A stretch of 64,000 bases of DNA from JADMIH01 sp036399775 (GCA_036399775.1 DASWMJ010000072.1:20547-84546); one strand, 5' to 3'; counted from the first letter of the stretch, positions 48,187-57,575 are shown. Notes: generated by a model from the letters alone, not told the origin. Numbers and translations: made by a program.

Positions 48187-49788
48187 TTACCCGCGTAACG
48201 CCTGTAGCGGTATTCGCACCCAATCTGGGCGGTTGTTCAACTCGTAGATTAGCTCGTAGACGGCTTTTTCCAGGATATGCGCGTCCAGGAGCACCAACAA
48301 GTCTTCTTCGTCGGCAGGGAGGAAGGACCCTTGCCGCGCCACCGCCAGGTATTCCCGCAGGAAGGCCGCGCTGACCCATAGATACCATGCCGAGGCCAAA
48401 GGCTCATGGCGCTGGGCATCAGCACCTTTCTCCAGTTCGCTAAAGAGAGCAGCGTAGGCGGCATAGTGGAATGAGCGCAGCATACCCGCTACGTCTTTCA
48501 AGGGAGAGTGCTTGCGGCGGCGCTCCGCGAGCGAGCGCACAGGCTCGCCCTCGAAGTCTATGATTGCGAAATCGCTGCCCGTGTAGAGCACCTGCCCCAG
48601 GTGGTAATCGCCGTGACAGCGCGTGCGCATGGCGTTCAGGCGGTGCTCCACCAGAGGCTGGAAGCGCGCAAGCACATCCCCCTCCCGCTCAAGAGTGTTG
48701 CGGGCCTCCCGTTCTGTCGCGTCGGGCAAGCTGTCCATGCGATTGCGCAGGAGAGACATCGCCTGCCCGGTCAGGCCGCGCATCGCCTCGTAGATAGACG
48801 CCTGGTACCCCTCCGTGAACGGCTCCGGCGCGAATGCCGGGTCGTCGGGGTCGGATGCCAGGGCAATATGCATCTCCGCAGTGCGGCGTCCGAGTAAGCC
48901 TACGGCCTCCATAAATGGGCCAGTCGCCTGCCGGATGTGTGGCGGTATATCTTCGCTGATTATGTTAAGCAAATGCTGATTGCGCGGAGAAATCTCCCGC
49001 CCATCCAGGCGCATTTCCGTAGCGCGTGTGAAATAATCGCCCAGGGCATCGAGCGTGTATTGCCATGCATCGCCCTGGTTAGGCACGAAACCCTGTAGGA
49101 TTGCCAGGGTCAGAGGCTCGCCGGTGTGCGGATAATATTCGACCGCGCCCGCGAGTGGTGGCGTATGGCTGTACCCCTTCTCGGTCAGGAAGCGGCCTAT
49201 CTCAAGGTCGGGGCTGGTGCCTTCTTCCAGGCGGCGGAAGAGCTTGAGGATGAAGCTGCCGCCGTACATGACCGACGTGTTGCTCTGCTCGGCGCGCATG
49301 ATGCGAGGCTCAAGCGGAGATTGCGACGGCTCGGCAAGCTCCTGGAATTCGGTTGTAGGCCAGGCACGAATCTCCCCTGAACTACTCTTGAATTGGCTAT
49401 CCTCTCGTATCGCCTCGAGTAGGGACGAGGCAAATCCCTTGTCATAAACGGCATCGTACAGCACGCTGCCCGGCAGTTGGGCGACCACTGCCTGTGGCGT
49501 GTCTCTTTGCACCTTTGCCGATCGCTCCCCGGAAGCGAATGTGAGGGGCAGCACGTATGTCTGCGGCTCGCCCTCGGCATAGCGCACCTGTATGGTGGTG
49601 ATGAAGGCACCATGAGAGAAAGGGAAGGCTTCCGCGATCTCAGCCGAGCGTATAGTGCGCGCCTTGCCGCCGAACCAACGGCACGAAAGTAGATACGCGG
49701 GGAGGATCGCTTCCAGGGCGGCTTTATTCTCCCCCGCGAAGATTTCCTCCCACGAGTTGCTTATGTCAAGTTTGCTACTCTGGCTCAT
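48187..49788 (-). CDS. mak: Maltokinase
   Basis: The 533-aa protein resembles the maltokinase (Mak/Pep2) family, which phosphorylates maltose to maltose 1-phosphate. The N-terminal cap is present (LPAYLLSCRWFGGKARTIRSAEI), as are the kinase-like nucleotide pocket (MYGGSFILKLFRRLEEGTSPDLEIGRFL), the catalytic loop (CHGDYHLGQVLYTGSDFAIIDFEGEP) and the late KDVAGMLRSFHYAA helix. The ATG at 49788 has GAGGT 10 bases upstream and is preferred over a GTG four codons earlier. It follows glgE by 21 bases, so both form the GlgE alpha-glucan pathway. The product feeds the transferase encoded upstream. TreS and GlgB are not in the window. Confidence 0.9.
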   Translation of the reverse strand: MSQSSKLDISNSWEEIFAGENKAALEAILPAYLLSCRWFGGKARTIRSAEIAEAFPFSHGAFITTIQVRYAEGEPQTYVLPLTFASGERSAKVQRDTPQAVVAQLPGSVLYDAVYDKGFASSLLEAIREDSQFKSSSGEIRAWPTTEFQELAEPSQSPLEPRIMRAEQSNTSVMYGGSFILKLFRRLEEGTSPDLEIGRFLTEKGYSHTPPLAGAVEYYPHTGEPLTLAILQGFVPNQGDAWQYTLDALGDYFTRATEMRLDGREISPRNQHLLNIISEDIPPHIRQATGPFMEAVGLLGRRTAEMHIALASDPDDPAFAPEPFTEGYQASIYEAMRGLTGQAMSLLRNRMDSLPDATEREARNTLEREGDVLARFQPLVEHRLNAMRTRCHGDYHLGQVLYTGSDFAIIDFEGEPVRSLAERRRKHSPLKDVAGMLRSFHYAAYAALFSELEKGADAQRHEPLASAWYLWVSAAFLREYLAVARQGSFLPADEEDLLVLLDAHILEKAVYELIYELNNRPDWVRIPLQALRG

Positions 49789-49809
49789 CCTACGGCTCAC
49801 CTCAGTCTC

Positions 49810-51795
49810 TTACGTGTAATAGTCGAAGTCCTGCTCGGTACGCATGCGGTAGCGCAGGCTGAAGACGTGCGCGGGTAAGGCGTGCGGGTTAATTTCCACG
49901 TAGTTGTGCCTGCCCGACCATATAAAGCGCCCGCCGGTGAGCAGATCGTGTACCTGGTAGGGCTGGTGGGGGTCCAGCGCGAACTCTTCAAGGGGCAGTT
50001 CCACCACGCCCGATTGCGTATAGTTGGGGTCCAGGTTGACTATCGTTAGGATGACGTTGCCCAGGTCTTCGGTGGCCTTGCTGTAGGCGATGAGCATTTC
50101 GTTGCTCGTGGGGTGGAAGCGCAGCCCCTCGTTGCTGTGCAAGGCGGGATTTTCGCGGCGGATGCGGTTCAACCTGGCTATCAACTCTTTGATGCTGTCG
50201 GGCCGGTTCACGTCCCACTGCTTGATCTCGTACTTTTCCGAGTTGAGGTATTCCTCCTTGCCGTGAGCCATAGGCACGTTCTCGCCAAGCTCGTAGGCCG
50301 GGCCGTAGATGCCGTAGCTGGCGGCCAGGGTCGCGGCCAGCACGACGCGAGACATGAACGCCGGACGCCCACCCACCTGTAGATGCTCGGTCAGGATGTC
50401 GGGCGTGTTGGGCCACACGTTCGGGTAGAAGAACTCTTTGACCTCGGTCCGGGTCAGTTCGGTGAAATATTCGGTCAACTCATGGCGAGTGTTGCGCCAC
50501 GCGAAGTAGTTGTACGACTGGGTGAAGCCCGACTTCGCCAGGTAGTACATCACCTTGGGGCGGGTGAACGCCTCGGCTAGAAAGATAGTTTCAGGGTGCT
50601 CGCGCTTCACGCCGTCTATCAGCCATTCCCAGAAGCTGAGCGACTTGGTATGGGGATTGTCCACGCGGAAAATCTTGACGCCCTGATCAATCCAGTATTC
50701 GACCACGCTCTTTAGCTCGTCCCACATCTCCCGCCAGTGGGGAGTCTCGAAGTCGAAGGGGTAGATGTCTTCGTACTTCTTGGGCGGGTTCTCGGCGTAC
50801 TGTATGGTGCCGTCGGGGCGCATGCGGAACCATTCGGGGTGCTCTCGCACGTATGGGTGGTCGGGGGAGCACTGGAACGCTATGTCCATCGCTATCTCGA
50901 TACCGTACTCACGTGCCCTCGCGATGAAGCGGCGGAAGTCTTCGAGCGTGCCGAGATCGGGGTGGATGGCTTTGTGCCCGCCCTCTTCCGCGCCTATAGC
51001 CCACGGGCTGCCGACCTCGCCCGGCTGGGAGACGACGTTGTTGTTCTTCCCCTTGCGATTGGTGCGCCCGATGGGGTGTATGGGCGGGAGGTAGATCACG
51101 TCGAAGCCAAGCGACGCCACGTATTCCAGGCGGGCCTCGCTATCTTTGAAGGTGCCATGCCCGCACGGCTCGCCCCAGCACGAGCGCGGGAAGAATTCAT
51201 ACCAGCTACTGAAGCGGGCGCGCTCCCGGTCTACCACGATCCCCAATTCCCTTGAATAAGTGGTGCTCGCGTCCCGCGCCGAGTAGCGGTACATCAGCCC
51301 GGCAAGCTCGGTGGACAGCGCCGCCTGCACTCCCTGGTTGCCGCCGGAGCGCAGGGCTTCCAGGAATAATTGCAGCCTTTCGGTGTCCGCGCCACCCGCC
51401 CGCGCTATCGCAGGCTCCACGAGATGGGCGCCTATCAACAGGTCAACCGTCACGTCCTGGCCCGCCTCTACCCGCTTGACCAGGCTGCGCGACCAGAACT
51501 TGAAGTGGTCGAGCCACGCCTGTATGGTGTACCGGTAGCGGCCCATCTCCGTGACCGTAAATTCGGCCTCCCAACGGTCGTTTACCAGGGGCGTCAGCGG
51601 CACTTCAGCCCAATCCCCCGTGCCTTCCTTGCGATACAGGAGCACGCACGACACAGCCTCATGTCCGTCCGTGAACACGTCGGCTTCGACATGGACTTTC
51701 CCCCCTACTATCCTCTTGATAGGGAAGCGCCCGCAGTCAATCTCAGGCTTCACGTTCTCGATAACGACCCGGCTCTTGTTTTTCTCGACCTGCAT
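49810..51795 (-). CDS. glgE: Alpha-1,4-glucan:maltose-1-phosphate maltosyltransferase
   Basis: The 661-aa GH13 protein has an N-terminal beta domain, the characteristic GlgE insert region (DRERARFSSWYEFFPRSCWG) and a TIM barrel with FDVIYLPPIHPIGRTNRKGKNN. The nucleophile is Asp379 (IFRVDNPHTK) and the acid/base Glu408 (IFLAEAFTRP). A beta-sandwich C-terminal domain follows. GlgE transfers maltosyl units from maltose 1-phosphate to glucan ends. The downstream maltokinase makes the donor. It starts at 51795, and an inverted repeat at 51826-51850 lies about 30 bases upstream. Confidence 0.95.
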   Translation of the reverse strand: MQVEKNKSRVVIENVKPEIDCGRFPIKRIVGGKVHVEADVFTDGHEAVSCVLLYRKEGTGDWAEVPLTPLVNDRWEAEFTVTEMGRYRYTIQAWLDHFKFWSRSLVKRVEAGQDVTVDLLIGAHLVEPAIARAGGADTERLQLFLEALRSGGNQGVQAALSTELAGLMYRYSARDASTTYSRELGIVVDRERARFSSWYEFFPRSCWGEPCGHGTFKDSEARLEYVASLGFDVIYLPPIHPIGRTNRKGKNNNVVSQPGEVGSPWAIGAEEGGHKAIHPDLGTLEDFRRFIARAREYGIEIAMDIAFQCSPDHPYVREHPEWFRMRPDGTIQYAENPPKKYEDIYPFDFETPHWREMWDELKSVVEYWIDQGVKIFRVDNPHTKSLSFWEWLIDGVKREHPETIFLAEAFTRPKVMYYLAKSGFTQSYNYFAWRNTRHELTEYFTELTRTEVKEFFYPNVWPNTPDILTEHLQVGGRPAFMSRVVLAATLAASYGIYGPAYELGENVPMAHGKEEYLNSEKYEIKQWDVNRPDSIKELIARLNRIRRENPALHSNEGLRFHPTSNEMLIAYSKATEDLGNVILTIVNLDPNYTQSGVVELPLEEFALDPHQPYQVHDLLTGGRFIWSGRHNYVEINPHALPAHVFSLRYRMRTEQDFDYYT

Positions 51796-51825
51796 AAGCT
51801 ACACACCCCTCAATGCGCGAGCAAT

Positions 51826-51850
51826 TTGTATTGGGGACCCGCCAATACAA
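51826..51850. promoter_or_regulatory. Inverted repeat upstream of glgE
   Basis: TTGTATTGG and CCAATACAA (9 bp) are separated by 7 bases. Size and place suit a repressor operator or a leader hairpin. The remainder of 51796-52490 holds a repeat trace near 52222, a promoter at 52295 and no gene that I can support. Confidence 0.5.
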
Positions 51851-52294
51851 GCTCATCCTCCGTGCTAGAATCGTGCCATGCCATCCAAGGCCGCGAAGTT
51901 GCCGGAGGATAGAAGAAACAGCGTGAAGGAAACATCTATTTATCACGCCTTATAGATACCATCAAAAGAAGTGGAACGGGAAAGCAATGGCCGAGAATGG
52001 GCGAAGAACGGTAGCCCCACTGCGCAAGCTCTTACTTTTGCCCACATTTTTATGAAGGCTATTTGGCAGGCAATACTCATGTGTGAGCGCGTTCCAAGAA
52101 GCAGACCATAGATGGCTACTATAGGTGGTAGCAGCGAGTTCCGCCCTCTGCCTTGTCTCTGGCTTGTGCGTGGGATTTGAGTATACTATATGCATAAAAA
52201 GATGTAGGTAAAAGTAAGCGGCGCAAGCCTGGGGACAAGTGCCTGCCTAAATAGGGTAGCCCTTAGTGTGAGTGTACAGAATTGCTCTGTGCCG

Positions 52295-52323
52295 TTGTTA
52301 ACTTACTCATGTCGTGCTATAAT
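52295..52323 (+). promoter_or_regulatory. Promoter of the 2TM PLD-like gene
   Basis: TTGTTA and a perfect TATAAT are exactly 17 bases apart. Transcription would start near 52330, giving a 160-base leader. Confidence 0.7.
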
Positions 52324-52490
52324 ATACAACTCAAAGTTGCTCTATAGGCATACCTACTCCGGATTACCAATCGGATCGCTAACGTTAGTGTAGTCCAAAC
52401 GTGAAACGACCAGAGCACTTTAACTAGTAGTGTATCGCTGTTGACTATTCAACAGCTGAGCATTCTTAATAACCAAGATGTAAGCGTGGA

Positions 52491-53276
52491 ATGGAAATGG
52501 ATATATTCATGAGAGAGTCTTATATGCGAATGCTTAATCGTATCTTGAAGGATATCAGACAGGGTGAGAATATTGATCTCTACATTACAGAAGTGTTAGC
52601 AGTAGTGCTAGCGGTTATGACTGTGTTGGGTGTCGTACCTACAACGAACCTGATACCTCTAAATCTGACTGTTCTTGCCCTAATTACATTCGTAATTCTT
52701 GGCAATCGTCAAAAACTTGAAGAGATCTCTGAGCGAACATCTTTACTAGCGAATCAGCTACAGTTTATTGAAGAATTCCCAGCAACTCTTACTGAGGATC
52801 TTGAAGAAGCCAAAGAGATTTGGTTGATAGGAACTCATCATAGTTCAACACTTACAGAGCATTATGAATTGTTTGAGAGGAAACTCAGAAGCGGAGGTAG
52901 TCTTCGAGTACTACTGATAGACCCAAACGGGGCCGCCTGTAGTATGTCAGCAATGAGATTTCCAGGAAGAGTGAGCCCAGATCACGAACGTGTCCGCATC
53001 CTCTCAAGCCTTGATAGGCTATGTGACCTTCGGGCCACCGCACCTAATAACCTATCTATTCGAACTATCAACTTTTCGCTGGACTATAGCGCCGTACTGA
53101 TAGAACGAGAAGCCTCGTCAGCAGTAGTATACGTAGAGCGTAATACCTTCAGGACATCAGGAGGTAGCAAAAAACCGAAATTCATCTACCACCGCAAGGA
53201 TGGACGTTGGTTCGAGCATATATGCACGGAGATTCAGGAACTCTGGAAAAGTGGGGAACCGTGGATATGTTCCTAA
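52491..53276 (+). CDS. Two-TM protein with cytoplasmic PLD-like domain
   Basis: The 261-aa protein has a short N-terminal helix and two membrane spans (YITEVLAVVLAVMTVLGVV and LIPLNLTVLALITFVILG). A coiled linker (RQKLEEISERTSLLANQL) leads to a ~160-residue domain beginning KEIWLIGTHHSSTLTEHYELFERKLRSGGSLRVLLIDPNG. This resembles the N-half of phospholipase-D-like proteins, but no HxK(x)4D motif is visible, so it is not an active PLD. AT-rich composition and its own strong promoter suggest horizontal acquisition. A membrane-linked sensor or effector role is speculation. The start is the first Met, with only GTGGA upstream. Confidence 0.65.
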   Translation: MEMDIFMRESYMRMLNRILKDIRQGENIDLYITEVLAVVLAVMTVLGVVPTTNLIPLNLTVLALITFVILGNRQKLEEISERTSLLANQLQFIEEFPATLTEDLEEAKEIWLIGTHHSSTLTEHYELFERKLRSGGSLRVLLIDPNGAACSMSAMRFPGRVSPDHERVRILSSLDRLCDLRATAPNNLSIRTINFSLDYSAVLIEREASSAVVYVERNTFRTSGGSKKPKFIYHRKDGRWFEHICTEIQELWKSGEPWICS

Positions 53277-53497
53277 AGTTACCAGCACGCTACCGCAAAC
53301 TACTCATATTTGGCATCTCGGGTTCCTACCTGAATCCAGTAGCGGGGCTGGTGAGCCAGACGGACAGATTGACCTCGGGTTTACATCGTAGGGTTCCTTT
53401 CATTCGCTCCATTCGTGGCTTCTTTTCTTTATACGTCTCATCATACAGGGCGAGATTCATCGCGCCCTTACATCCTGACGCAGCCTGAAGCTAGAAG

Positions 53498-53857
53498 CTA
53501 CGGGCAAATCTCAGCAGACGAAGTCGCCGTTTCTTCCAGCAGCTTCTCCACAACCGCAAAGTCAATCTGCTCAGGTCTGCGATACCGTATGCAGCTCTTA
53601 CCCGCATCCTTCAACTGGTCCCGATATCTATCCACGACCTCTTTCTTGAGCACATACAGCGCGATGTAATTCTTCTGGCTAATGAAACTAACTTCTGCTG
53701 TGCCATTCTTGCTATACGTCGGCCCCCCATACTGCATGCTCTCTTCGTAACCTTCTAATGTGCCAAGGCATAGCTGCCGAAGCCTGGTAAGCGCCTCAAG
53801 GCGTTGAGGGGGCACCGCCTCCAGGTATTCGTCAACGGTTGCTGCTGTGCTTTGCAT
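53498..53857 (-). CDS. DUF1801 (YdhG-like) protein
   Basis: The 119-aa protein has the family start (TVDEYLEAVPPQRLEALTRLRQLC), the GPTYSKNGTAEVSFISQKNYIALYVLKKE core and the CIRYRRPEQIDFAVVEKLL end. YdhG of Bacillus is reported as an iron chaperone, but most members are uncharacterised. GGAGGGC precedes the ATG. The stop codon (TAG) is the first part of two TAGCTTC heptamers (53487-53500). The 221 bases to the preceding convergent gene are otherwise empty. Confidence 0.87.
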   Translation of the reverse strand: MQSTAATVDEYLEAVPPQRLEALTRLRQLCLGTLEGYEESMQYGGPTYSKNGTAEVSFISQKNYIALYVLKKEVVDRYRDQLKDAGKSCIRYRRPEQIDFAVVEKLLEETATSSAEICP

Positions 53858-53936
53858 TCTTGCCCTCCATCGTAAATATTATGCAAGGAAACGGAGTCGG
53901 CGGGCGACTATTCGCCAACGAAAATAGCATAACCTC

Positions 53937-54006
53937 TGACCCCTGGTCCCTAACCCCTAACCCCTAACCCCTAATCCCTAATCCCTAATCCCTAATCCCT
54001 AACCCC
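53937..54006. repeat. Ten-unit heptamer array TAACCCC/TAATCCC supplying a stop codon
   Basis: Units in order: TGACCCC, TGGTCCC, three TAACCCC, four TAATCCC and one TAACCCC, exactly 70 bases. On the minus strand the last residues (GVRD) and TAG stop of the SRPBCC gene lie within it. The CCCTAA units look telomere-like, but this is an internal bacterial repeat. Confidence 0.92.
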
Positions 54007-54936
54007 TGACGGCACGCGTATCTCTCCCTGGCGCGAGCCTATCGTAGCGGCATAAAACGGGGCCCAGCCTTCTTCGAGCAATTTCACGGGGGTCTGCCAG
54101 CCGGGTCCGTACTCTACTAATGATTTGACCCAGCTCATGAAGTTCAGCCAGCCCTCCTGGATGCCGCCCGTCTCCTTGTCGGGCGCGAAGCCGCTATGCA
54201 CCAGGGTGAGGCGCGTCTTGCCCCCCGACCCTTCCAGCGTCCAGGTGACTACCATCTCGGTGCCGGCATCCTCCTGCCACGAGTAGGCTAACCTCTCGTT
54301 GGGCACGATCTCCACTATCTTGGCCGCGCCGATCCCCTCTCCCCAACCGAACTCATAACGCCCACCGGCGTGAGGCTCTACGGTGGCATTGCTCGCTATC
54401 CAACGCTCCAACTGCTCCGGCTTGATGAGCGCGTCAAAGACCTTTTCGGGCGGGCCATCTACCGTGATCTGATGCCGTATGTCGCCGGTCTGGGGCAGCG
54501 TTGAAAAGTCGCAACGCACCTTCTCTCTGTTGCCGTCAACGTGCCTGCGAAGGTTCTCCAGCGAAAGGAACCAGAAGTCTTCGAGCGTAGCCTCCCCGAC
54601 CCCTTCCGCCGTCTGCACGTTCTCCTGCCGCATGACAACGAGCGTGCCTCCTGAGCGCTCCTCAAGGCTGAACTCCACCACCGTATTCGCGCCGCGCACT
54701 TGCCACCCATAGCGGAGGCGGCTGTCAGGCTCCACGTCCAACAGTTGGTGGCGGCCCTGCTCCCGATCTGGGTTTTCGGGGGTGAAGCGTCCCCAGAAGT
54801 CGTAGCGTCTGTCCGGTATAGAGACGTCCACATGCTCCGCAAACCACGACGTAAGCTCGTTCGAGTCTGTCAGCGCGCGGAAGATGGCGCTCTTCGGGGC
54901 GGCTATCTCCAACTGAATATGCAATGTGTTACCCAC
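53992..54936 (-). CDS. Double SRPBCC (AHSA1-like) protein
   Basis: The 314-aa protein contains two START-like SRPBCC domains. The first (about 1-135) begins LHIQLEIAAPKSAIFRALTDSNELTSWFAEH. The second (about 152-290) begins HQITVDGPPEKVFDALIKPEQLERWIASNATVEPHAGGRYEFGWG and contains TWTLEGSGGKTRLTLVHSGF. These bind hydrophobic ligands or act as chaperone-like activators. It starts with GTG behind GGAGGAAAG, about 50 bases after the ArsR gene, the usual ArsR-AHSA1 arrangement. The last codons come from the heptamer array. Confidence 0.9.
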   Translation of the reverse strand: MGNTLHIQLEIAAPKSAIFRALTDSNELTSWFAEHVDVSIPDRRYDFWGRFTPENPDREQGRHQLLDVEPDSRLRYGWQVRGANTVVEFSLEERSGGTLVVMRQENVQTAEGVGEATLEDFWFLSLENLRRHVDGNREKVRCDFSTLPQTGDIRHQITVDGPPEKVFDALIKPEQLERWIASNATVEPHAGGRYEFGWGEGIGAAKIVEIVPNERLAYSWQEDAGTEMVVTWTLEGSGGKTRLTLVHSGFAPDKETGGIQEGWLNFMSWVKSLVEYGPGWQTPVKLLEEGWAPFYAATIGSRQGEIRVPSGVRD

Positions 54937-54985
54937 TCTTTCCTCCTTAAGATAAGTGTCGCTCTATGCAACAAGGGGCGAAGCT

Positions 54986-55567
54986 CTATTCCTCTTTAGG
55001 ATAGCAAGCCAGGACGAGACGGAAGCCTTGCCCAGGCCCAGCAGGCGTTGTATCGCCTTCAGGCAGGCCATACTTGCGCGCCAGGTCCTGGAACGCGCGC
55101 TGCACCTCTTGTAAGAACTCTGCCCGCCTGTTGCCGTCCGGCAGGTGAATATGCGCCGACAGGCCAAGTGAAGGCACCTCCCTGGCGGTCTCCTGCGCAA
55201 GGTGGCCTATATCGTCGTGGATTTCCTCGGCCAGGGAGAGCAGTACGCGCAAGCTCATCTGATCTTGCGCCGATCGGCGGCCACCACTACGTCCCACCAA
55301 CTGAGGAGCGAGCCAGTAGGAGCGCGCCTTCGCCTGGTAGAACCCTTCCACCACGCCCCGCACGCGACGCTCCCCGGTCCTCTCGACCAGTCCCGCGTTT
55401 TCCAGGGCTTTGACGTGGTAGTAAATCTTCTGCGGGGTCTCGCCAAAGAAGCCCGCAAGCTCAGGGCAGGTGCGCGGCTGGTCCATGCGCTTCAGCAATT
55501 CGATGCGGTGAGGCTTGAGGAGCGTTGTCGCCTGTTCCACCCGCTCTATGTAGAGGACATCCTGCAT
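54986..55567 (-). CDS. ArsR-type winged-helix regulator with C-terminal domain
   Basis: The start at 55567 follows AGGAGA; an in-frame Met nine codons earlier has none. The 193-aa protein has an N-terminal winged helix (TTLLKPHRIELLKRMDQPRTCPELAGFFGETPQKIYYHVKALENAGLVERTGERRVRGVVEGFYQ) and a ~100-residue helical C-terminal part. It is probably the repressor of the downstream SRPBCC gene. No metal-binding CxC is seen in the recognition helix region, so a metal effector is unlikely. Confidence 0.88.
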   Translation of the reverse strand: MQDVLYIERVEQATTLLKPHRIELLKRMDQPRTCPELAGFFGETPQKIYYHVKALENAGLVERTGERRVRGVVEGFYQAKARSYWLAPQLVGRSGGRRSAQDQMSLRVLLSLAEEIHDDIGHLAQETAREVPSLGLSAHIHLPDGNRRAEFLQEVQRAFQDLARKYGLPEGDTTPAGPGQGFRLVLACYPKEE

Positions 55568-55644
55568 GGCGTCTCCTGGAACGTTATTGTACAAATCTAT
55601 TTTATTATAAAGGAAGATTTTTATTTGTCAAGTGATAGAACCGG

Positions 55645-55854
55645 TTGCCCATCAGCCGCCCTGCGGTCTCTAAGCATCTGCGCATCCTGGAGAGCGCGGG
55701 CTTGGTCGAGTACACGTCGAGGGGCACGCGCAACATCTTCCGGCTCAGGTCAAGCGGCTTCGGCGCGGCCCGCGCTTACGTGGAGGGCTTTTGGGACGAT
55801 GCTTTGGCAAACTTCCAGCGCGTGGCCGAGGGCCAGGCGGAGTCTGAAATATGA
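55645..55854 (+). pseudogene. ArsR-family regulator, N-terminally truncated
   Basis: The 69-residue translation (ISRPAVSKHLRILESAGLVEYTSRGTRNIFRL...YVEGFWDDALANFQRVAE) covers only the recognition helix, wing and last helix of an ArsR protein. About 30-40 residues are missing at the front, and the frame would have to start at TTG without a ribosome-binding site. It is probably a broken relic next to the intact ArsR gene. Confidence 0.7.
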
Positions 55855-55946
55855 GCGCGTTTGGCGCGGCGGGGCTTAAGAGTCGGGCGGAAAGCGCTAG
55901 CTGACCCTGGGGTGGCCGCTCGGTTTATCTGATACCATGTAACACG

Positions 55947-57452
55947 CTACCCGGCTTGCGAGCCTATAACGCGTTGCGCTACCTTGCGTATAGCAGCCAC
56001 TACCCCAGCGGCAGGGTTGGCCAGCGAGGTCAGCACCACCTCCGCTATGTCCGGCGCCACCCCCATTAGCTGCTTCAACCTCTTCTCCAGCACATTCTCT
56101 GTCTCCGGGCTGGTGTCTCCTTGCTGTAACTTCTCCGCTTGCGCCTGCGCTTGCTTTACAATGGGCGCAGCAATCTCCTGGTCCTCAGCAGGCATAGCCC
56201 GTACCCTCTGCATTGCCTCAGCAAACACCTTCGCCAGTTCTGCTCCTCCCTGGTTGATGTCCCTGCCCGCTACCGTCTGGCTGCCTGACCCCTGGTTCAA
56301 TGGTCCGTAGGATGTCCCTGAGAAGATTGGCCCTGATGCGTTCCCTCCCACTACCGTGCCGTCAACTCTCGCGTTGTCGCCAAACCGTATGCCGCCGGTC
56401 TGTGACTGATTAATAGTGCTGCCTGTGATGGTATCTCGCCCGGAGGTAATAGAGCCGATGTTCCACTGGGTACCGCTACCCGTCTGCATGTTCCCTATCC
56501 TTCCGGTATTGATTACCCCGCCACGTGACGCCCGGTTGTAGTCCCTGCCCGCCTGTACCTGGGGCACTATGCGCACCGCATCTCCTGCTTCCACCGTGGG
56601 CTGTGGGTTGAGATTAGGAGCAGCAGGCATGCCCCCTCCGAGGTTTTGGCCACCCCGATATAGAGAGACAGGGAATGGGCCAACACCCTCACGTATCGTG
56701 ATGACAGGCTCTTGAGCCTGGCTGCTAAGCTCTTTCGCACTCTTGCGCACCTTCTCATAAAGGTAGTCGTATAACTCGAACACGCCTATATACCCGTTGC
56801 GGTTGGCTATCCCCTCACTACCACGTAGGCCCATGAGCACAGCCTCCATGAATAGAGTATTGTCCGCCCCTCGACCATACCAGGACTTCTGGTTGGAGCG
56901 GCAAGCGGAGATTATCACGCGCCCCTCGCCCGCACCCAGCACTCGGTCCAGGATGTCGCTGGACGGGGCCGCACCTAGCGCCTCCGAAGGTGGCGCGGCA
57001 GGGTCAAGGGCACCGGCGACCACGCCGGAAAAACAGGTGTTGAAGAGTATGAGGGTCTTGCGGGACGGGATATTCTTTATAGCTTCGACCAGTTCATCGC
57101 TGGATATGACCGTGTACGGGTAGAAGGACCCTGCCTGGTCCGGCGTAGCATCATAGGAGAGAAAGTAATACCCTCCCCCCGGCACGGGCACACCATGTCC
57201 CGCCAGCAGGAGAACAACCGTGCTTTCACTACTCGTTTTGCCTGCCAGCTCCCTTAGAGCGTCAAGGATATTTGCTCTCGAAGCCTGTGGGCCGGTGAGC
57301 GTAGTTACCTGTCGAGGTAGATAGCCAACGGATGGCTCCTTGAGCGCTTCGGCTAACGCCTGGGCATCGCTGGCAGTGATGGGGGCATTGAGGCTTGCTT
57401 CCTTGTAATCGCCCACTCCGACCAATAGAGCATGACCCTGTTCAAAATTCAT
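55947..57452 (-). CDS. Metacaspase-like (C14) protease with beta-repeat and helical tail
   Basis: The 501-aa protein starts at MNFEQGHALLVGVGDY behind AAGGAG; a Met 13 codons upstream is also possible. Residues 1-260 form a caspase-hemoglobinase fold with catalytic His86 (LLAGHGVP) and Cys140 (LILFNTCFSG). Then comes a Gly/Asn/Thr/Ser-rich region (about 310-405: GGVINTGRIGNMQTGSG, SGRDTITGSTINQSQ, VAGRDINQGG) that looks like stacked beta turns. A ~95-residue helical C-terminal domain follows (AELAKVFAEAMQRVRAMPAEDQEIAAPIV..). In bacteria such domains after a caspase-like protease often sense or recruit partners, sometimes in defence or cell death. No partner gene is adjacent, so this is a loose inference. 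Confidence 0.82.
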   Translation of the reverse strand: MNFEQGHALLVGVGDYKEASLNAPITASDAQALAEALKEPSVGYLPRQVTTLTGPQASRANILDALRELAGKTSSESTVVLLLAGHGVPVPGGGYYFLSYDATPDQAGSFYPYTVISSDELVEAIKNIPSRKTLILFNTCFSGVVAGALDPAAPPSEALGAAPSSDILDRVLGAGEGRVIISACRSNQKSWYGRGADNTLFMEAVLMGLRGSEGIANRNGYIGVFELYDYLYEKVRKSAKELSSQAQEPVITIREGVGPFPVSLYRGGQNLGGGMPAAPNLNPQPTVEAGDAVRIVPQVQAGRDYNRASRGGVINTGRIGNMQTGSGTQWNIGSITSGRDTITGSTINQSQTGGIRFGDNARVDGTVVGGNASGPIFSGTSYGPLNQGSGSQTVAGRDINQGGAELAKVFAEAMQRVRAMPAEDQEIAAPIVKQAQAQAEKLQQGDTSPETENVLEKRLKQLMGVAPDIAEVVLTSLANPAAGVVAAIRKVAQRVIGSQAG

Positions 57453-57575
57453 CTTCTTACGCTCCTTCTCAGACAAACGAATGCCCTCCATACTACCATC
57501 TATAGCTTACTGCTGCAATACGCGTGCAGCCTGTCTCCGGCAGGCGCAGGCGACAAGAAAGAGGGACTTTAAACA

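Noticed and set aside
51962..52195. 77-codon frame on the minus strand upstream of glgE
   Set aside because: No ribosome-binding site, no family resemblance and an amino-acid mix typical of random sequence.
53937..54006. Telomere-like CCCTAA repeats
   Set aside because: The units vary (TAACCCC/TAATCCC/TGACCCC), are internal to a bacterial chromosome and belong to the general period-7 array family.
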